64,000 bases of DNA from Chloroflexi bacterium AL-N1. GTDB taxonomy: Bacteria; Chloroflexota; Chloroflexia; Chloroflexales; Roseiflexaceae. The DNA is taken from assembly GCA_013122435.1 (NCBI GenBank), contig WYDT01000019.1:1-64000 (forward strand), given 5' to 3'. The translations under genes and the position numbers were made by a program. Under the pieces are notes generated by a model. The model saw nothing but the letters and a program-made list of their open reading frames with translations, had not been told where the DNA came from and made no database searches. Numbering within the stretch: the first letter of the stretch is position 1; every line of letters begins with the position of its first letter. Below, piece after piece: positions 16,638 to 25,493 of this stretch.

Positions 16638-17730
16638 AGCGGATGGAACAGGATTCCAGTTGCAAGGCGATGATCTTGCCATTGATAAAACGCTTCAAGC
16701 CCTGTATGATGCGGAACGGAAGGGCGGGCTGGGTGGTTCTTCCCCCAATGTTGCGCGGTGGCTCGGTGATATTCGGACTTACTTTCCAACCCCAGTTGTA
16801 CAGGTCATGCAACAGGATGCACTGGAACGACTCAACCTGCGCCGAATGTTGATGGAACCAGAACTCCTGGCGACCGTTGAGCCAGATGTGCATCTCGTGG
16901 GCAATTTGCTTTCACTTGGGAAGGTGATACCAGCCAAAACACGCGATACCGCGCGGCAAGTGGTGCGTCGCGTCGTTGATGATCTCATCAAAAAGCTGGC
17001 CAATCCCACCCGACAGGCGGTGAGTGGCAGCCTGAATCGATCCGTCCGCAACTACCGACCACGGCACAATGAGATCGATTGGAACCGAACTATTCGCGCC
17101 AATCTCAAGCATTACCAGCCTGAATACCACACCATTATTCCTGAAACGCGTATCGGGTATGGTCGTAAACGTAGCTCATTACGCGATATCATTCTGTGTG
17201 TCGATCAGAGTGGTTCCATGGCTACTTCGGCAGTGTATGCAGGGGTGTTTGGTGCTGTGCTCGCATCGCTTCCCGCCGTACAAACAAAGATGGTAGTGTT
17301 TGACACGGCGGTGGTCGATCTCACCGACGAACTGCACGATCCGGTCGATCTGCTGTTTGGCATTCAGCTTGGGGGTGGCACCGACATCAACCGTGCGCTC
17401 ACTTACTGCCAGGGGCTGGTGCGCCGACCGCAGGAAACCATCCTTGTGCTTATCAGCGATCTGTATGAGGGCGGCAACCTTGAAGAGATGCTCAAACGCG
17501 CTGCAACATTGGTGACGTCCGGCGTACAGGTAGTTGCGTTGTTAGCATTAAACGACGATGGTGCACCCTACTTTGATCATCGGGTTGCGGAGGTATTTAC
17601 AGGGCTTGGCATTCCTTCGTTTGCCTGTACACCAGATTTATTTCCAGATCTCATGGCCGCGACGATCAATCGACAGGATCTGGCCCAGTGGGCCGCCTTA
17701 CATGATATCGTGACGGTCCGGGGGAAGTAG
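16576..17730 (+). CDS. VWA-domain protein (CoxE/YehP-like), partner of the MoxR ATPase
   Basis: A 384-aa protein with GGAGC before ATG 16576. The C-terminal half is a von Willebrand A domain with a complete MIDAS: Asp210, Ser212, Ser214 (CVDQSGSM), Thr269 (GGGTD) and Asp295 (ISDLYEGG). VWA proteins of this type bind metal and cooperate with MoxR ATPases; a VWA protein of the E. coli yeh cluster (YehP) holds the same position. The N-terminal half is helical with basic patches. Last gene of the operon; a hairpin follows its stop codon. Confidence 0.85.
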   Translation: MTQATEQERLRRWRLILGGHEADGTGFQLQGDDLAIDKTLQALYDAERKGGLGGSSPNVARWLGDIRTYFPTPVVQVMQQDALERLNLRRMLMEPELLATVEPDVHLVGNLLSLGKVIPAKTRDTARQVVRRVVDDLIKKLANPTRQAVSGSLNRSVRNYRPRHNEIDWNRTIRANLKHYQPEYHTIIPETRIGYGRKRSSLRDIILCVDQSGSMATSAVYAGVFGAVLASLPAVQTKMVVFDTAVVDLTDELHDPVDLLFGIQLGGGTDINRALTYCQGLVRRPQETILVLISDLYEGGNLEEMLKRAATLVTSGVQVVALLALNDDGAPYFDHRVAEVFTGLGIPSFACTPDLFPDLMAATINRQDLAQWAALHDIVTVRGK

Positions 17731-17754
17731 CGATGTTCAATTGAGCATCGCTAC
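17727..17754 (+). terminator. Hairpin at the end of the MoxR/VWA operon
   Basis: A 9-bp perfect stem GTAGCGATG (17727-17735) / CATCGCTAC (17746-17754) overlapping the VWA stop codon. There is no T-run, so it may stabilise the 3' end or attenuate rather than terminate. Confidence 0.4.
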
Positions 17755-17797
17755 TGGTAAAATATGGGTAAAAAGTTATGAACATGGAGTGTTTCTA

Positions 17798-18622
17798 TTG
17801 ATAGATGATTTTGCGAATGTGCTTCCTGCAGGCATTCAAAATCCACGTATTAAGCAGTACTTAGCGATCAAGAAAAACACCAAATCAAACCCTGACAATC
17901 TGGCCTGCCTTGAAGGTTTGTGGGAGCTATCCAAAGCACTTGATACCGGGCTCGAAATGCGTGCGTTCTTCGTCTGTCCTGAGTTGCTGCGTGGCGATAC
18001 AGGCATCCACATGGCCAAACAAATGATTGCAACTCGCGTACATGCATATCAGGTTAGCGCGAAGGTGATGCAACGTATTGTGGATCGTGACCAACCTGAT
18101 GGGCTTGCTGCCATTGTGCAACTACCACACCATACCTGGGATGCTATTCCACTGCGCGATCAGAACCGCGTGATTGTGTTGGATGGTATCGAGATTCCGG
18201 GGAATGTGGGGACGATCATCCGTTGTGCGGATGCTACCGGAGCTGATGCCATTATCATCACCAACCGTCGTACACGCTTGTCACATCCCAAGCTCATCCA
18301 TGCGAGCATGGGATCATCATTTACCGTGCCAATCCTTGAAGCTGATGTGGCAGAAACCATTGCCTGGCTCAAACAGCACGATTTTCGTATTTTTACAACC
18401 GATACCGATGCTGTCCTGAGCTACCGTACTGTTGATTATCAAGGGCGTGTTGCAGGTGTTTTAGGAAGCGAACGGTATGGGATTGTGAAAGAATGGCATG
18501 ACGCACAAGACTGGAGTGTGCGTATCCCTATGAGTGGACAGATAGACTCGCTCAACGTTGGCAATGCAGCGGTACTCATTCTGTATGAGATGTTCTATCA
18601 GCAAAACCCAACACAGTTCTAA
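17798..18622 (+). CDS. TrmH/SpoU-family RNA 2'-O-methyltransferase
   Basis: A 274-aa protein of the TrmH family that methylates 2'-hydroxyls of rRNA or tRNA. The SpoU motifs are NVGTIIRCAD, GVLGSERYGI and IPMSGQIDSLNVGNAAV, the last two building the SAM-binding knot. The N-terminus (GIQNPRIKQYLAIKKNTK) resembles the RNA-binding segment of TrmH-like enzymes. The start is uncertain: TTG 17798 has GGAG 8 bases upstream, whereas a longer TTG at 17741 lies inside the hairpin that ends the previous operon. It is distinct from rlmB at 4122; the RNA target cannot be told. Confidence 0.8.
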   Translation: MIDDFANVLPAGIQNPRIKQYLAIKKNTKSNPDNLACLEGLWELSKALDTGLEMRAFFVCPELLRGDTGIHMAKQMIATRVHAYQVSAKVMQRIVDRDQPDGLAAIVQLPHHTWDAIPLRDQNRVIVLDGIEIPGNVGTIIRCADATGADAIIITNRRTRLSHPKLIHASMGSSFTVPILEADVAETIAWLKQHDFRIFTTDTDAVLSYRTVDYQGRVAGVLGSERYGIVKEWHDAQDWSVRIPMSGQIDSLNVGNAAVLILYEMFYQQNPTQF

Positions 18623-18627
18623 TACGG

Positions 18628-19494
18628 TTACACACCACCTTCTATTTCTAACTCAGAAATGGGTTGCACAGACAAACCATTTTCTGCCAAGGCGTAGGCT
18701 AAGCCAGCTTGCAGATTCGATAGTGTTTTCATATCATGCAAATTCGACCCAATACTTATGACCATTTGTGCAACTTCTGGGCTGATGCCCACCAAAATAA
18801 CCTGCGATCCGAGCAAACTCACTGCACGTGCCGTCATTAGCAGAAGATTGGTTGTGTTTGTATCCATCACTAACACACCAGTAATGTCGATAATCACGTG
18901 TTCGGCTTGATACTGTACAATAGCCTCAAGCAACTGTTCATTGATTTCATTTGCACGCTGGTCATTAATAGCACCAACTAACGGAAGCACCAGAATGCCT
19001 TCATAGATTGGTACAATAGGCGTGGAGAGCTCTCGTACAACATCACGAAGCTGACGTGCCTGTTCTTGCTCTTCGGCCACTGTGTGCAAATATGCACGTT
19101 CCATTTCCGTTTGCTGATGCTTGATATCATCTTTCTCTGCCTGGACAAACCCGCTAATAAGTGCCTCAAAAAAGCGACCCGCAACCTGAATCGCATCGAG
19201 AGCTATCTCTGTTGAGGCATGTTCAGCAAATACCAGCACAGCGGCGCTTTGGGAAGCGAGCAGTGTCGGTAGTCCAAAACCCTGCTCGTACAAACTTTTC
19301 CCTTGCGTGCCTATCTGTGGACTATCAATGGTGTTACTGTCAATTCCGTGGAGCAAACCATCCACCATCATACGTGCCGCTATGGGTAACCGAAATGGTG
19401 GTAATGTACCCCGATTGTAAAATGCCTGCTGCGAAACAGCTTCAGTTACCCGCTGTTCGATTGTTGGTCGTATCGCTATTAAATGTGGATTCAT
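18628..19494 (-). CDS. RsbR-like STAS-domain regulator
   Basis: A 288-aa protein with an N-terminal helical sensor-like domain (about 1-150), a coiled-coil linker (MERAYLHTVAEEQEQARQLRDVV), and a C-terminal STAS domain (about 160-275) with LPLVGAINDQRANEINEQLL and DITGVLVMDTNTTNLLL. This is the layout of RsbR co-antagonists that form stressosomes or switch anti-sigma factors. Thr residues at the usual phosphorylation site are present (MDTNTT). It starts 3 bases after the stop of the upstream methyltransferase with AGGAA as ribosome binding site, so it is co-transcribed with the methyltransferase array. No RsbS or RsbT gene is adjacent. Confidence 0.8.
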   Translation of the reverse strand: MNPHLIAIRPTIEQRVTEAVSQQAFYNRGTLPPFRLPIAARMMVDGLLHGIDSNTIDSPQIGTQGKSLYEQGFGLPTLLASQSAAVLVFAEHASTEIALDAIQVAGRFFEALISGFVQAEKDDIKHQQTEMERAYLHTVAEEQEQARQLRDVVRELSTPIVPIYEGILVLPLVGAINDQRANEINEQLLEAIVQYQAEHVIIDITGVLVMDTNTTNLLLMTARAVSLLGSQVILVGISPEVAQMVISIGSNLHDMKTLSNLQAGLAYALAENGLSVQPISELEIEGGV

Positions 19495-19497
19495 TTC

Positions 19498-20265
19498 CTA
19501 TGTACCGGAATGTTCAAAAAGGATGCCATAAAAATCAGAACCAACAGACATGTAATCACTTTCCTGCATCAAATGTGTTGTGTTTAACCACTCAGTCAAA
19601 GGCTTAAATTCTACCACACGCCATGGATTAGTGATAGAACGTATCTGTTCTTCGCTACGCATAAAAATTTCCACATTTTGGCGTTTAAAGATCGAGACAA
19701 TGTCGCTTGTATCATCTAATCCTGTATTGCTAGCAGGGATCGTCATAGCCATGACAGTACCCGGAGCCGACCAATTATGCAGCATTTGTACCAAATGACC
19801 GAGTTTTATATCATCAATGAGATAGGCTATACCGATGCAACCGATGGCTACTTTTCGTTCTCCGGTAAAAAACTGATCGGCATGGCTCAGAATTGCGTCC
19901 GGTTCACGTGCATCAATTTGCTCAAAGTTTACGTTGGGTACCTTGTTCAGCAACTCACGGGCATAGGCGACCGCGATTGGATCATTATCCGTATACAAGA
20001 TTTGTGCGTCGGTCAAGATGCTATGAAGATGGCCCTGCGTAGGAATGCCTGAGCCCAGATCCAGAATATGCGTGTAGCCTTGTTGTTTCCACTGCTCAGC
20101 AACCAGTTGCAGAAACCATCGGTTGAGTTTTGCCCAGCGGGGGTAGGCCGGAAACACCTGCAAAATCCGCTCCGCTGCCTGGCGATCCACCTCAAAGTTA
20201 TTGTGCCCCCCTAAAACATAATCATAGATACGGCTAATGTTTGGTCTGGCTTCATCAACACTCAT
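19498..20265 (-). CDS. SAM-dependent methyltransferase, PF04672 (DUF574) family, copy 1
   Basis: A 255-aa protein. The family signature NISRIYDYVLGGHNNF (9-24), the SAM-binding loop ILDLGSGIPTQGHLH (67-81) and the acidic strand-2 end YTDNDP (91-96) are all intact. The family is common in actinobacteria and some Chloroflexota; substrates are unknown. GGGGG precedes the ATG. This is the most diverged and last copy of a tandem array on the minus strand, and its stop lies 3 bases before the STAS gene. Confidence 0.85.
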   Translation of the reverse strand: MSVDEARPNISRIYDYVLGGHNNFEVDRQAAERILQVFPAYPRWAKLNRWFLQLVAEQWKQQGYTHILDLGSGIPTQGHLHSILTDAQILYTDNDPIAVAYARELLNKVPNVNFEQIDAREPDAILSHADQFFTGERKVAIGCIGIAYLIDDIKLGHLVQMLHNWSAPGTVMAMTIPASNTGLDDTSDIVSIFKRQNVEIFMRSEEQIRSITNPWRVVEFKPLTEWLNTTHLMQESDYMSVGSDFYGILFEHSGT

Positions 20266-20358
20266 TATGTACCCCCAAATATGTTCTCTTGATCATCAAA
20301 CTGATCTACCACATCCATCTTCAAATAGCAGTGATTGTCTGTTTCCTGCAACGTACAA

Positions 20359-20409
20359 GCTGACATGCGTCTTTTGTATGCATATTCATCTCTGATGGTG
20401 CATGTCAGC
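20359..20409. repeat. Inverted repeat between methyltransferase copies 1 and 2
   Basis: Perfect 10-base arms GCTGACATGC (20359-20368) and GCATGTCAGC (20400-20409) in the 164-base gap between two array genes. There is no T-run. It could be an RNA processing hairpin or a protein-binding site. Confidence 0.5.
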
Positions 20410-20429
20410 GTTCAGAATCTCAAATACAC

Positions 20430-21194
20430 CTATGTATCAGCATGCTCAAACATCACCCCATTAAATTCCGTATTATCAACATAATCCGTTTCTTCCATCA
20501 GGTGCCTGACATCCAGCCATTCCGTAAGAGGCTTGATGGTAACCATCTTCCAGGGGGCACACAACGCACGTATCGTCGCCTCGTCGCGTAAAAAGATCTC
20601 GGCATTGTTGCGTTTGAACCATTCCCTTGTCTGACGACCATCATCGGAACCGAAATCGCTATAGGGTACTGTTACGGCCATAACACTGCCAGAGGTCGCC
20701 CAATTGTGTAACGCTTGCATTAACTGCTGTAGCGGGATGTCATCAATAAAGTATGAAATCCCCACACAGCCAATCGCCACCTGTCGCGCTGCCCCAAATG
20801 TTTGTTCAGCCAACGTGATAACCGTGCTGGCATCACGCATATCGACCTGCTCAAAGGTCACATTCGGGGTGTCCTGCAAGAGTTCGCGGGCATAAGCAAC
20901 CGCAATCGGATCATTATCCGTATACAAGATTTTGGCATCCGGCAAAATAGTGTGGAGGTGCCCCTGTGTAGGGATGCCCGACCCCAGATCCAGAATACGC
21001 TGCTGCCCCTGCACCGCCCACTGCTCTGCAACCAGTTGTAAAAACCAGCGATTGAGTTTCGCCCACCGTGGATAGGCCGGAAATACTTTCAACACTTCCT
21101 CTGCGGCATGTCGGTCAGGTTCAAAATTGTTGTGGCCACCTAACATGTAATCGTAGATGCGACTGATGTTCGGTTTGGTTGTATCACCACTCAT
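20430..21194 (-). CDS. SAM-dependent methyltransferase, PF04672 family, copy 2
   Basis: A 254-aa paralogue, closest to copies 3 and 4. The signature NISRIYDYMLGGHNNFEPDR, SAM loop DLGSGIPTQG and YTDNDPIAVAYARELL are intact. The C-terminal part (FKRNNAEIFLRDEATIRALCAPWKM, KPLTEWLDVRHLM) is shared by copies 2-4 and less like copy 1. AGGAG precedes ATG 21194. All catalytic motifs are kept, so it is probably active. Confidence 0.85.
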   Translation of the reverse strand: MSGDTTKPNISRIYDYMLGGHNNFEPDRHAAEEVLKVFPAYPRWAKLNRWFLQLVAEQWAVQGQQRILDLGSGIPTQGHLHTILPDAKILYTDNDPIAVAYARELLQDTPNVTFEQVDMRDASTVITLAEQTFGAARQVAIGCVGISYFIDDIPLQQLMQALHNWATSGSVMAVTVPYSDFGSDDGRQTREWFKRNNAEIFLRDEATIRALCAPWKMVTIKPLTEWLDVRHLMEETDYVDNTEFNGVMFEHADT

Positions 21195-21284
21195 TGTTAA
21201 GCTCCTAATCTATCATGCTATAGACCAAATGTACACACAAAGACGTTTGCTTGCTCGGCGTCATCAGTGTTTTATGTTCATGGC

Positions 21285-22049
21285 TTATGTATCAGCACGC
21301 TCCAATATGATCCCATTGAATTCTACATTGCCCACATAATCACTTTCCTGCATCAAAGATTTCACATCCAACCATTCTGTGAGGGGCTTAAGCGTAGCTA
21401 CCTTCCACGGCGCACACAACGCACGTATCATCGCCTCATTGCGTGGAAAGATCTCAGCATTGTTGCGTTTGAAAAGCTCAGCAGCTTGACGAGTATCTTC
21501 TGAAACAATTTCACCATATAACGCAGATACAGCCATAATGCTGCCAGGGGCTGCCCAATCATACAGGGCATGCATCAATTGCTGTAGGTGGGTATCATCA
21601 ATGAAATATGAAATCCCAATACAGCCAATCGCCACCTGACGCTCCGTCCCAAAGGTTCGTTCAGCCGCTGTGATGACCGTGCTGGCATCACGCATGTCTA
21701 TCTGCTCAAAGGTCACATTCGGAGTATCTTGCAGCAACTCTCGGGCATAGGCGACCGCAATCGCATCATTATCCGTATACAAGATTTTAGCATCCGGCAA
21801 AACTGTGTGGAGGTGTCCCTGTGTGGGGATGCCCGACCCCAGATCCAGAATCCGTTGCTGTCCCTGCGTTGCCCACTGCTCTGCAATCAGTTGTAGAAAC
21901 CACCGATTGAGTTTTGCCCAACGAGGGTAGGCCGGAAATACTTGCAAGATCTGCTCGGCTGCCAGGCGATCCACCTCAAAGTTGTTGTGGCCACCTAATA
22001 CATAATCATAGATACGGCTAATGTTTGGTTTCGTATTATCACTACTCAT
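21285..22049 (-). CDS. SAM-dependent methyltransferase, PF04672 family, copy 3
   Basis: A 254-aa paralogue. The start is set at the second of two in-frame ATGs: AGGAG directly abuts the first (22055) but is properly spaced from the one at 22049, which also matches the N-terminus of the other copies (MSSDNTKPNISR). The SAM loop and NISRIYDYVLGGHNNFEVDR are intact. Variation is concentrated in the centre to C-terminal half (around SALYGEIVSEDTRQAAELF), as expected if the copies differ in substrate. Confidence 0.85.
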   Translation of the reverse strand: MSSDNTKPNISRIYDYVLGGHNNFEVDRLAAEQILQVFPAYPRWAKLNRWFLQLIAEQWATQGQQRILDLGSGIPTQGHLHTVLPDAKILYTDNDAIAVAYARELLQDTPNVTFEQIDMRDASTVITAAERTFGTERQVAIGCIGISYFIDDTHLQQLMHALYDWAAPGSIMAVSALYGEIVSEDTRQAAELFKRNNAEIFPRNEAMIRALCAPWKVATLKPLTEWLDVKSLMQESDYVGNVEFNGIILERADT

Positions 22050-22071
22050 ACGCATCTCCTAATCAGTTACA

Positions 22072-22851
22072 TCATAGCTCAATAGCCTTAGTATCGGCAT
22101 GTTCAAACATTACCCCATTGAACTCCGTATTATCAACATAGTCAGCATCGTTCATCAGATGTTTGACATCCAGCCACTCAGTGAGCGGTTTGAACGTAAC
22201 CATCTTCCAGGGTGCACATAATGTGCGAAGTATCGTCTCGTCACGCGAGAAGATTTCAGCATTGTTGCGTTTGAACCACGCCACAGTTTCACGTGTGTCA
22301 TCAAGAAGAATATTACTGCATGGAGCAGTCAGTGCCATAACACTGCCAGGAGCTGCCCAATCATGCAAAGCCTGCATCAGCCGTTGCAAGTTCGTGTCAT
22401 CAATAAAATATGAAATCCCAATACAGCCAATCGCCACCTGTCGCTCCGCACTAAATGTGCTTCCTGCCATGGTGATAACCGTGCTGGCATCACGCATATC
22501 CACCAACTCAAAGGTTACATTCGGAGTGTCCTGCAACAACTCCCGGGCATAAGCGACCACAATCGGATCATTATCGGTGTACAAGATTTTGGCATCCGGC
22601 AAAACTGTGTGGAGATGCCCCTGCGTAGGGATGCCCGACCCCAGATCCAGAATCCGTTGCTGTCCCTGCGCCGCCCACTGCTCCCCAATCAGTTGTAAAA
22701 ACCACCGATTAAGCTTCGCCCATCGCGGATAGGCCGGAAATACCTTCAACACTTCCTCTGCGGCTCGTCGATCCGACTCAAAATTGTTGTGGCCACCTAA
22801 CATGTAATCGTAGATCCGGCTGATATTCGGTTTGGTCTTGTCACTACTCAT
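22072..22851 (-). CDS. SAM-dependent methyltransferase, PF04672 family, copy 4
   Basis: A 259-aa paralogue and the first intact gene of the array in transcription order. The ATG at 22851 is preferred over one 12 bases upstream because of ribosome-binding spacing and agreement with copy 3 (MSSDKTKPNISR). SAM motifs are intact. It ends with a short extension (TKAIEL) absent from the other copies, 22 bases before copy 3. A decayed fifth copy lies directly upstream. Confidence 0.85.
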   Translation of the reverse strand: MSSDKTKPNISRIYDYMLGGHNNFESDRRAAEEVLKVFPAYPRWAKLNRWFLQLIGEQWAAQGQQRILDLGSGIPTQGHLHTVLPDAKILYTDNDPIVVAYARELLQDTPNVTFELVDMRDASTVITMAGSTFSAERQVAIGCIGISYFIDDTNLQRLMQALHDWAAPGSVMALTAPCSNILLDDTRETVAWFKRNNAEIFSRDETILRTLCAPWKMVTFKPLTEWLDVKHLMNDADYVDNTEFNGVMFEHADTKAIEL

Positions 22852-22929
22852 ACGCATCTCCATAATCAGTTACACTAAGAACCAACTTGGTATACGAAAA
22901 TTCTTCTTTACGTACCACCTATACTCAGA

Positions 22930-23444
22930 AATGGTGCTGCTATACGGCGTCGTTAGGGTTATCAAGCTGCCGAAATATCACCCAATCGTGCGGGGTTTGC
23001 ATCAACTGTTGCAGGAGGGAATCTTTAATAAAGCACGAAAACCCACACAGTCAATCACGACCTCTCACTCGCTGCCAAAGAAGTGATCTGTGTGGGTCAG
23101 AATGGGGGTGGATTCACACATATATCATCTAATAAGGAAACGAGGGGTTGTCATGCGAAAACTTGTTTGCCCAGGCCACCGTATTCGGGCGTCCGTATAG
23201 ACAATTTTGGCATCTGACAAGCTCGTGGGCAGATATCTCTGCGTGGGGGTATCCGAGCCCAGAATATGTGTTTGTTCGTAAACCGTCCCCTATTCCGCTA
23301 TTAGTTGCAGAAACCAATGATTAAGCTCTGACCAACGCGGATAGTGGGTACTATCTGCAAAATCTGCTCCGTCAAGTTGTTGTGGTTATCCCATACATCA
23401 TTATAAATACGACTAGTATCTGGTTTTACTCCATCAACAACCAT
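22930..23444 (-). pseudogene. Decayed fifth copy of the PF04672 methyltransferase
   Basis: Minus-strand DNA aligns by eye with copies 1-4. The start region (CAT 23442-23444, then the equivalent of VDGVKPDTSR), the GHNNF region, ILGSDTPTQ-like SAM loop (around 23240-23270), and the segment equivalent to NLVQMLHDWAAPG (around 22960-23000) can all be recognised. The reading frame is broken many times and about a third of the gene length is missing. It is a clear remnant and shows that the array has been both expanding and decaying. Confidence 0.8.
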
Positions 23445-23545
23445 AGCAGCCCTCAACTACACCTCTTCTCGCGACAATCTCAATAGATATAGAGCGTAGT
23501 TGAGCTAAAAGTATTCACTTGGTAAAAATTATTGACGTTGTGTAG

Positions 23546-23784
23546 TATACGAAAAATCGTGTATTCTGGCAAGTCGTCAAACAATATCAATTGCGTGCTG
23601 TTACTATACTGGTGGCGAATCAATATCTGGCTGAACATGCCTATAAATCTTGGGACTCTGTACGAGTTCCCAATCTTCCCAAAGCCACACAACTCACGGA
23701 GACCAGCGATATCCACAGGTGATTGCTGGATACAATTTTACGGTAAATCGTAGTATTAAAGACATGCGTGATATCGATGGATGA
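23546..23784 (+). pseudogene. Possible coding remnant of unknown family
   Basis: Plus-strand codons 23546-23722 read as protein-like sequence (VVKQYQLRAVTILVANQYLA..., SVRVPNLPKATQL) with a stop just upstream and no start. Near 23715 the reading continues in another frame (QVIAGYNFTVNRSIKDMRDIDG, stop at 23782). This looks like an interior or C-terminal gene fragment with one frameshift. The family is not recognised and coding origin is uncertain. The remainder of 23445-23879 holds nothing else. Confidence 0.3.
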
Positions 23785-23839
23785 AAAAATTCTCATCAAA
23801 AGATCAGCTTGTTCAGCCTTACCTATGACACACTTTTCG

Positions 23840-23848
23840 TGATATAAT
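23840..23848 (+). promoter_or_regulatory. Extended -10 promoter of the HTH gene
   Basis: TGATATAAT, a perfect extended -10 (TG-n-TATAAT), 32 bases before ATG 23880. No good -35 is visible, which is usual for extended -10 promoters. Confidence 0.55.
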
Positions 23849-23879
23849 TATCGTCAACAGTAAGAGAAAGTGGATTACC

Positions 23880-24161
23880 ATGACAAATTGGACTTTTTTA
23901 ACTAATCACTCACAGGTATTATTGAGTATCGCACAAAATCCACGTCTAACTGCAAAAGAGATTGCAACAACAGTTGGGATTACTGAACGTGCGGTACAAC
24001 GCCTCCTTGATGATCTTGAAGAGGGTGGGTATATTACACGTTCGCGTGAAGGACGAAAAAATGTTTATGACATTCATCCTGAACGCCCTATGCGCCATCC
24101 TGCTCAACAAGGTCGTGCTATACGCGATTTGCTCGATCTCCTCGGCTCTTCAAAATCGTAA
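23880..24161 (+). CDS. Small winged-HTH transcriptional regulator
   Basis: A 93-aa protein. Residues about 10-70 form a winged helix: VLLSIAQNPRLTAKEIATTVGITERAVQRLLDDLEEGGYITRSREGRKNVYDIHP. The fold is MarR/ArsR/GntR-like, but no ligand or metal residues are evident. AGAGAAAG stands near the expected ribosome-binding position before ATG 23880. It is a single-gene unit with its own extended -10 promoter. The target is unknown; the bicarbonate transporter operon 337 bases downstream is a candidate. Confidence 0.7.
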   Translation: MTNWTFLTNHSQVLLSIAQNPRLTAKEIATTVGITERAVQRLLDDLEEGGYITRSREGRKNVYDIHPERPMRHPAQQGRAIRDLLDLLGSSKS

Positions 24162-24497
24162 TCGTGTAATGCATAGAACAAAGCTAAAATCTCGCTGAAC
24201 CACCTGATACAGCCATCTTTATCGCACGCATTAGTGCATTAAGAGGGCTTTTTCCTATTTCTTGTAACCCACATATATCTCCCTTCTCATAACAGCAATG
24301 CTCACTCATCTGTGGCTGCACTTTTAGCCCATCACACAAGCAGATCACACAATATAGACTTCCTCTAAACCAGATCACCTACAAACAAGACTTGTAATTC
24401 ACGATATATTTGTCGTATAATGAAGCAAGCGTATGTTGCGTGAAATCAAAAAGTGTGGAGTATTTTTATCTGCAAACCAATTGAAGGAGGTCGCTGA
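24162..24497. other. Intergenic region holding the sbtA promoter
   Basis: A -35 TTGTAA (24392-24397), 18-base spacer and consensus -10 TATAAT (24416-24421) give a good promoter for the SbtA gene, with a leader of about 70 bases. A Cys-rich minus-strand reading frame at 24184-24378 was considered and not accepted. Nothing else is recognised. Confidence 0.6.
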
Positions 24498-25475
24498 ATG
24501 GACACACTTGCCATTCTCCAAGCAAATTTACTGTCGCCCCTTGTATTAGCTTTTTTGTTGGGCATTATTGCGACGTTGGTAAAAAGTGATGTCGAATTTC
24601 CCGAACCAATCTACAAATTTATTGCCTTGTATCTCCTCTTTTCTATCGGTCTTCGTGGAGGTGTTGACCTCGCAGGAACAGATCTCGCAGAATTCATTGC
24701 ACCTGCAATCGCCACGATGTTCCTTGCCGCCGCCATTCCAACCTGGTGTTATTTCATCCTGCGCCGTGTTGGGCGCTTCGATGTCGCCAATGCTGCCGGT
24801 ATCGCAGCCCACTATGGTTCTGTCTCATCGGTTACCTTTATCGCTGGAATTTCCCTCATGGAGACAATTGGTGAAGGTGTGGAGGGGTTTATGCCAACCC
24901 TCGCTGCATTTATGGAATGGGGTGTCATCGTCGCCCTCTTCATCGGACGCCTGGGTCTGAAACGTCAGGACTCTTCACTTGGCAGTGTTGTGCGCGATAC
25001 CCTTGCTGGGCGGAGTGTTATTCTGCTTATGGGGGGATTAGTGATGGGGGTTATTATCGGGGAAGCAGGATATGCCCCACTCGAGCCTGTTTTTGGTGAG
25101 CTGTTCCGTGGCGTCTTAACATTGTTTCTGTTAGAAATGGGCATGGTTGCCGCACGACAGTTGCGTGAGTTTGCGAAAGTTGGTCCATTTATGCTTGGTT
25201 TTGGTATTATTATGCCCGTATTAAACGGTATCATTGGTGTGACACTCGGTGCGCTGGTCGGTCTGTCAGTCGGCGGTAGTTTTGTACTCGGCGTCCTGGC
25301 GGCCAGCTCTTCCTATATTGATGCACCTGCAGCCGTCCGTGCAACACTACCACAGGCAAATCCCAGTATCTATCTTACAGCATCCCTGGGGATCACCTTA
25401 CCATTCAATCTTATCGTTGGCCTACCACTCTATTATGAATATGCGCGACTGCTGGCCAGTTGGCTCCATCCTTAA
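24498..25475 (+). CDS. sbtA: SbtA-type sodium-dependent bicarbonate transporter
   Basis: A 325-aa integral membrane protein with about ten hydrophobic helices. It matches the SbtA family (formerly DUF897): early LLSPLVLAFLLGIIATLVKSDVEFP, the loop LFSIGLRGGVDLA and AAHYGSVSSVTF, EMGMVAARQL near the end. SbtA imports bicarbonate with Na+ and was characterised in cyanobacteria. AAGGAGG precedes ATG 24498. The adjacent PII-like gene strengthens the call. In an organism of this kind the bicarbonate may serve anaplerosis or carbon fixation; no carboxylase gene is in the window. Confidence 0.88.
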   Translation: MDTLAILQANLLSPLVLAFLLGIIATLVKSDVEFPEPIYKFIALYLLFSIGLRGGVDLAGTDLAEFIAPAIATMFLAAAIPTWCYFILRRVGRFDVANAAGIAAHYGSVSSVTFIAGISLMETIGEGVEGFMPTLAAFMEWGVIVALFIGRLGLKRQDSSLGSVVRDTLAGRSVILLMGGLVMGVIIGEAGYAPLEPVFGELFRGVLTLFLLEMGMVAARQLREFAKVGPFMLGFGIIMPVLNGIIGVTLGALVGLSVGGSFVLGVLAASSSYIDAPAAVRATLPQANPSIYLTASLGITLPFNLIVGLPLYYEYARLLASWLHP

Positions 25476-25493
25476 CATTTTCAGGGGGAAATC

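Noticed and set aside
24184..24378. Cys-rich 64-codon minus-strand frame upstream of sbtA
   Set aside because: GTG start without a ribosome binding site, overlap with the sbtA promoter flank, no recognised family.
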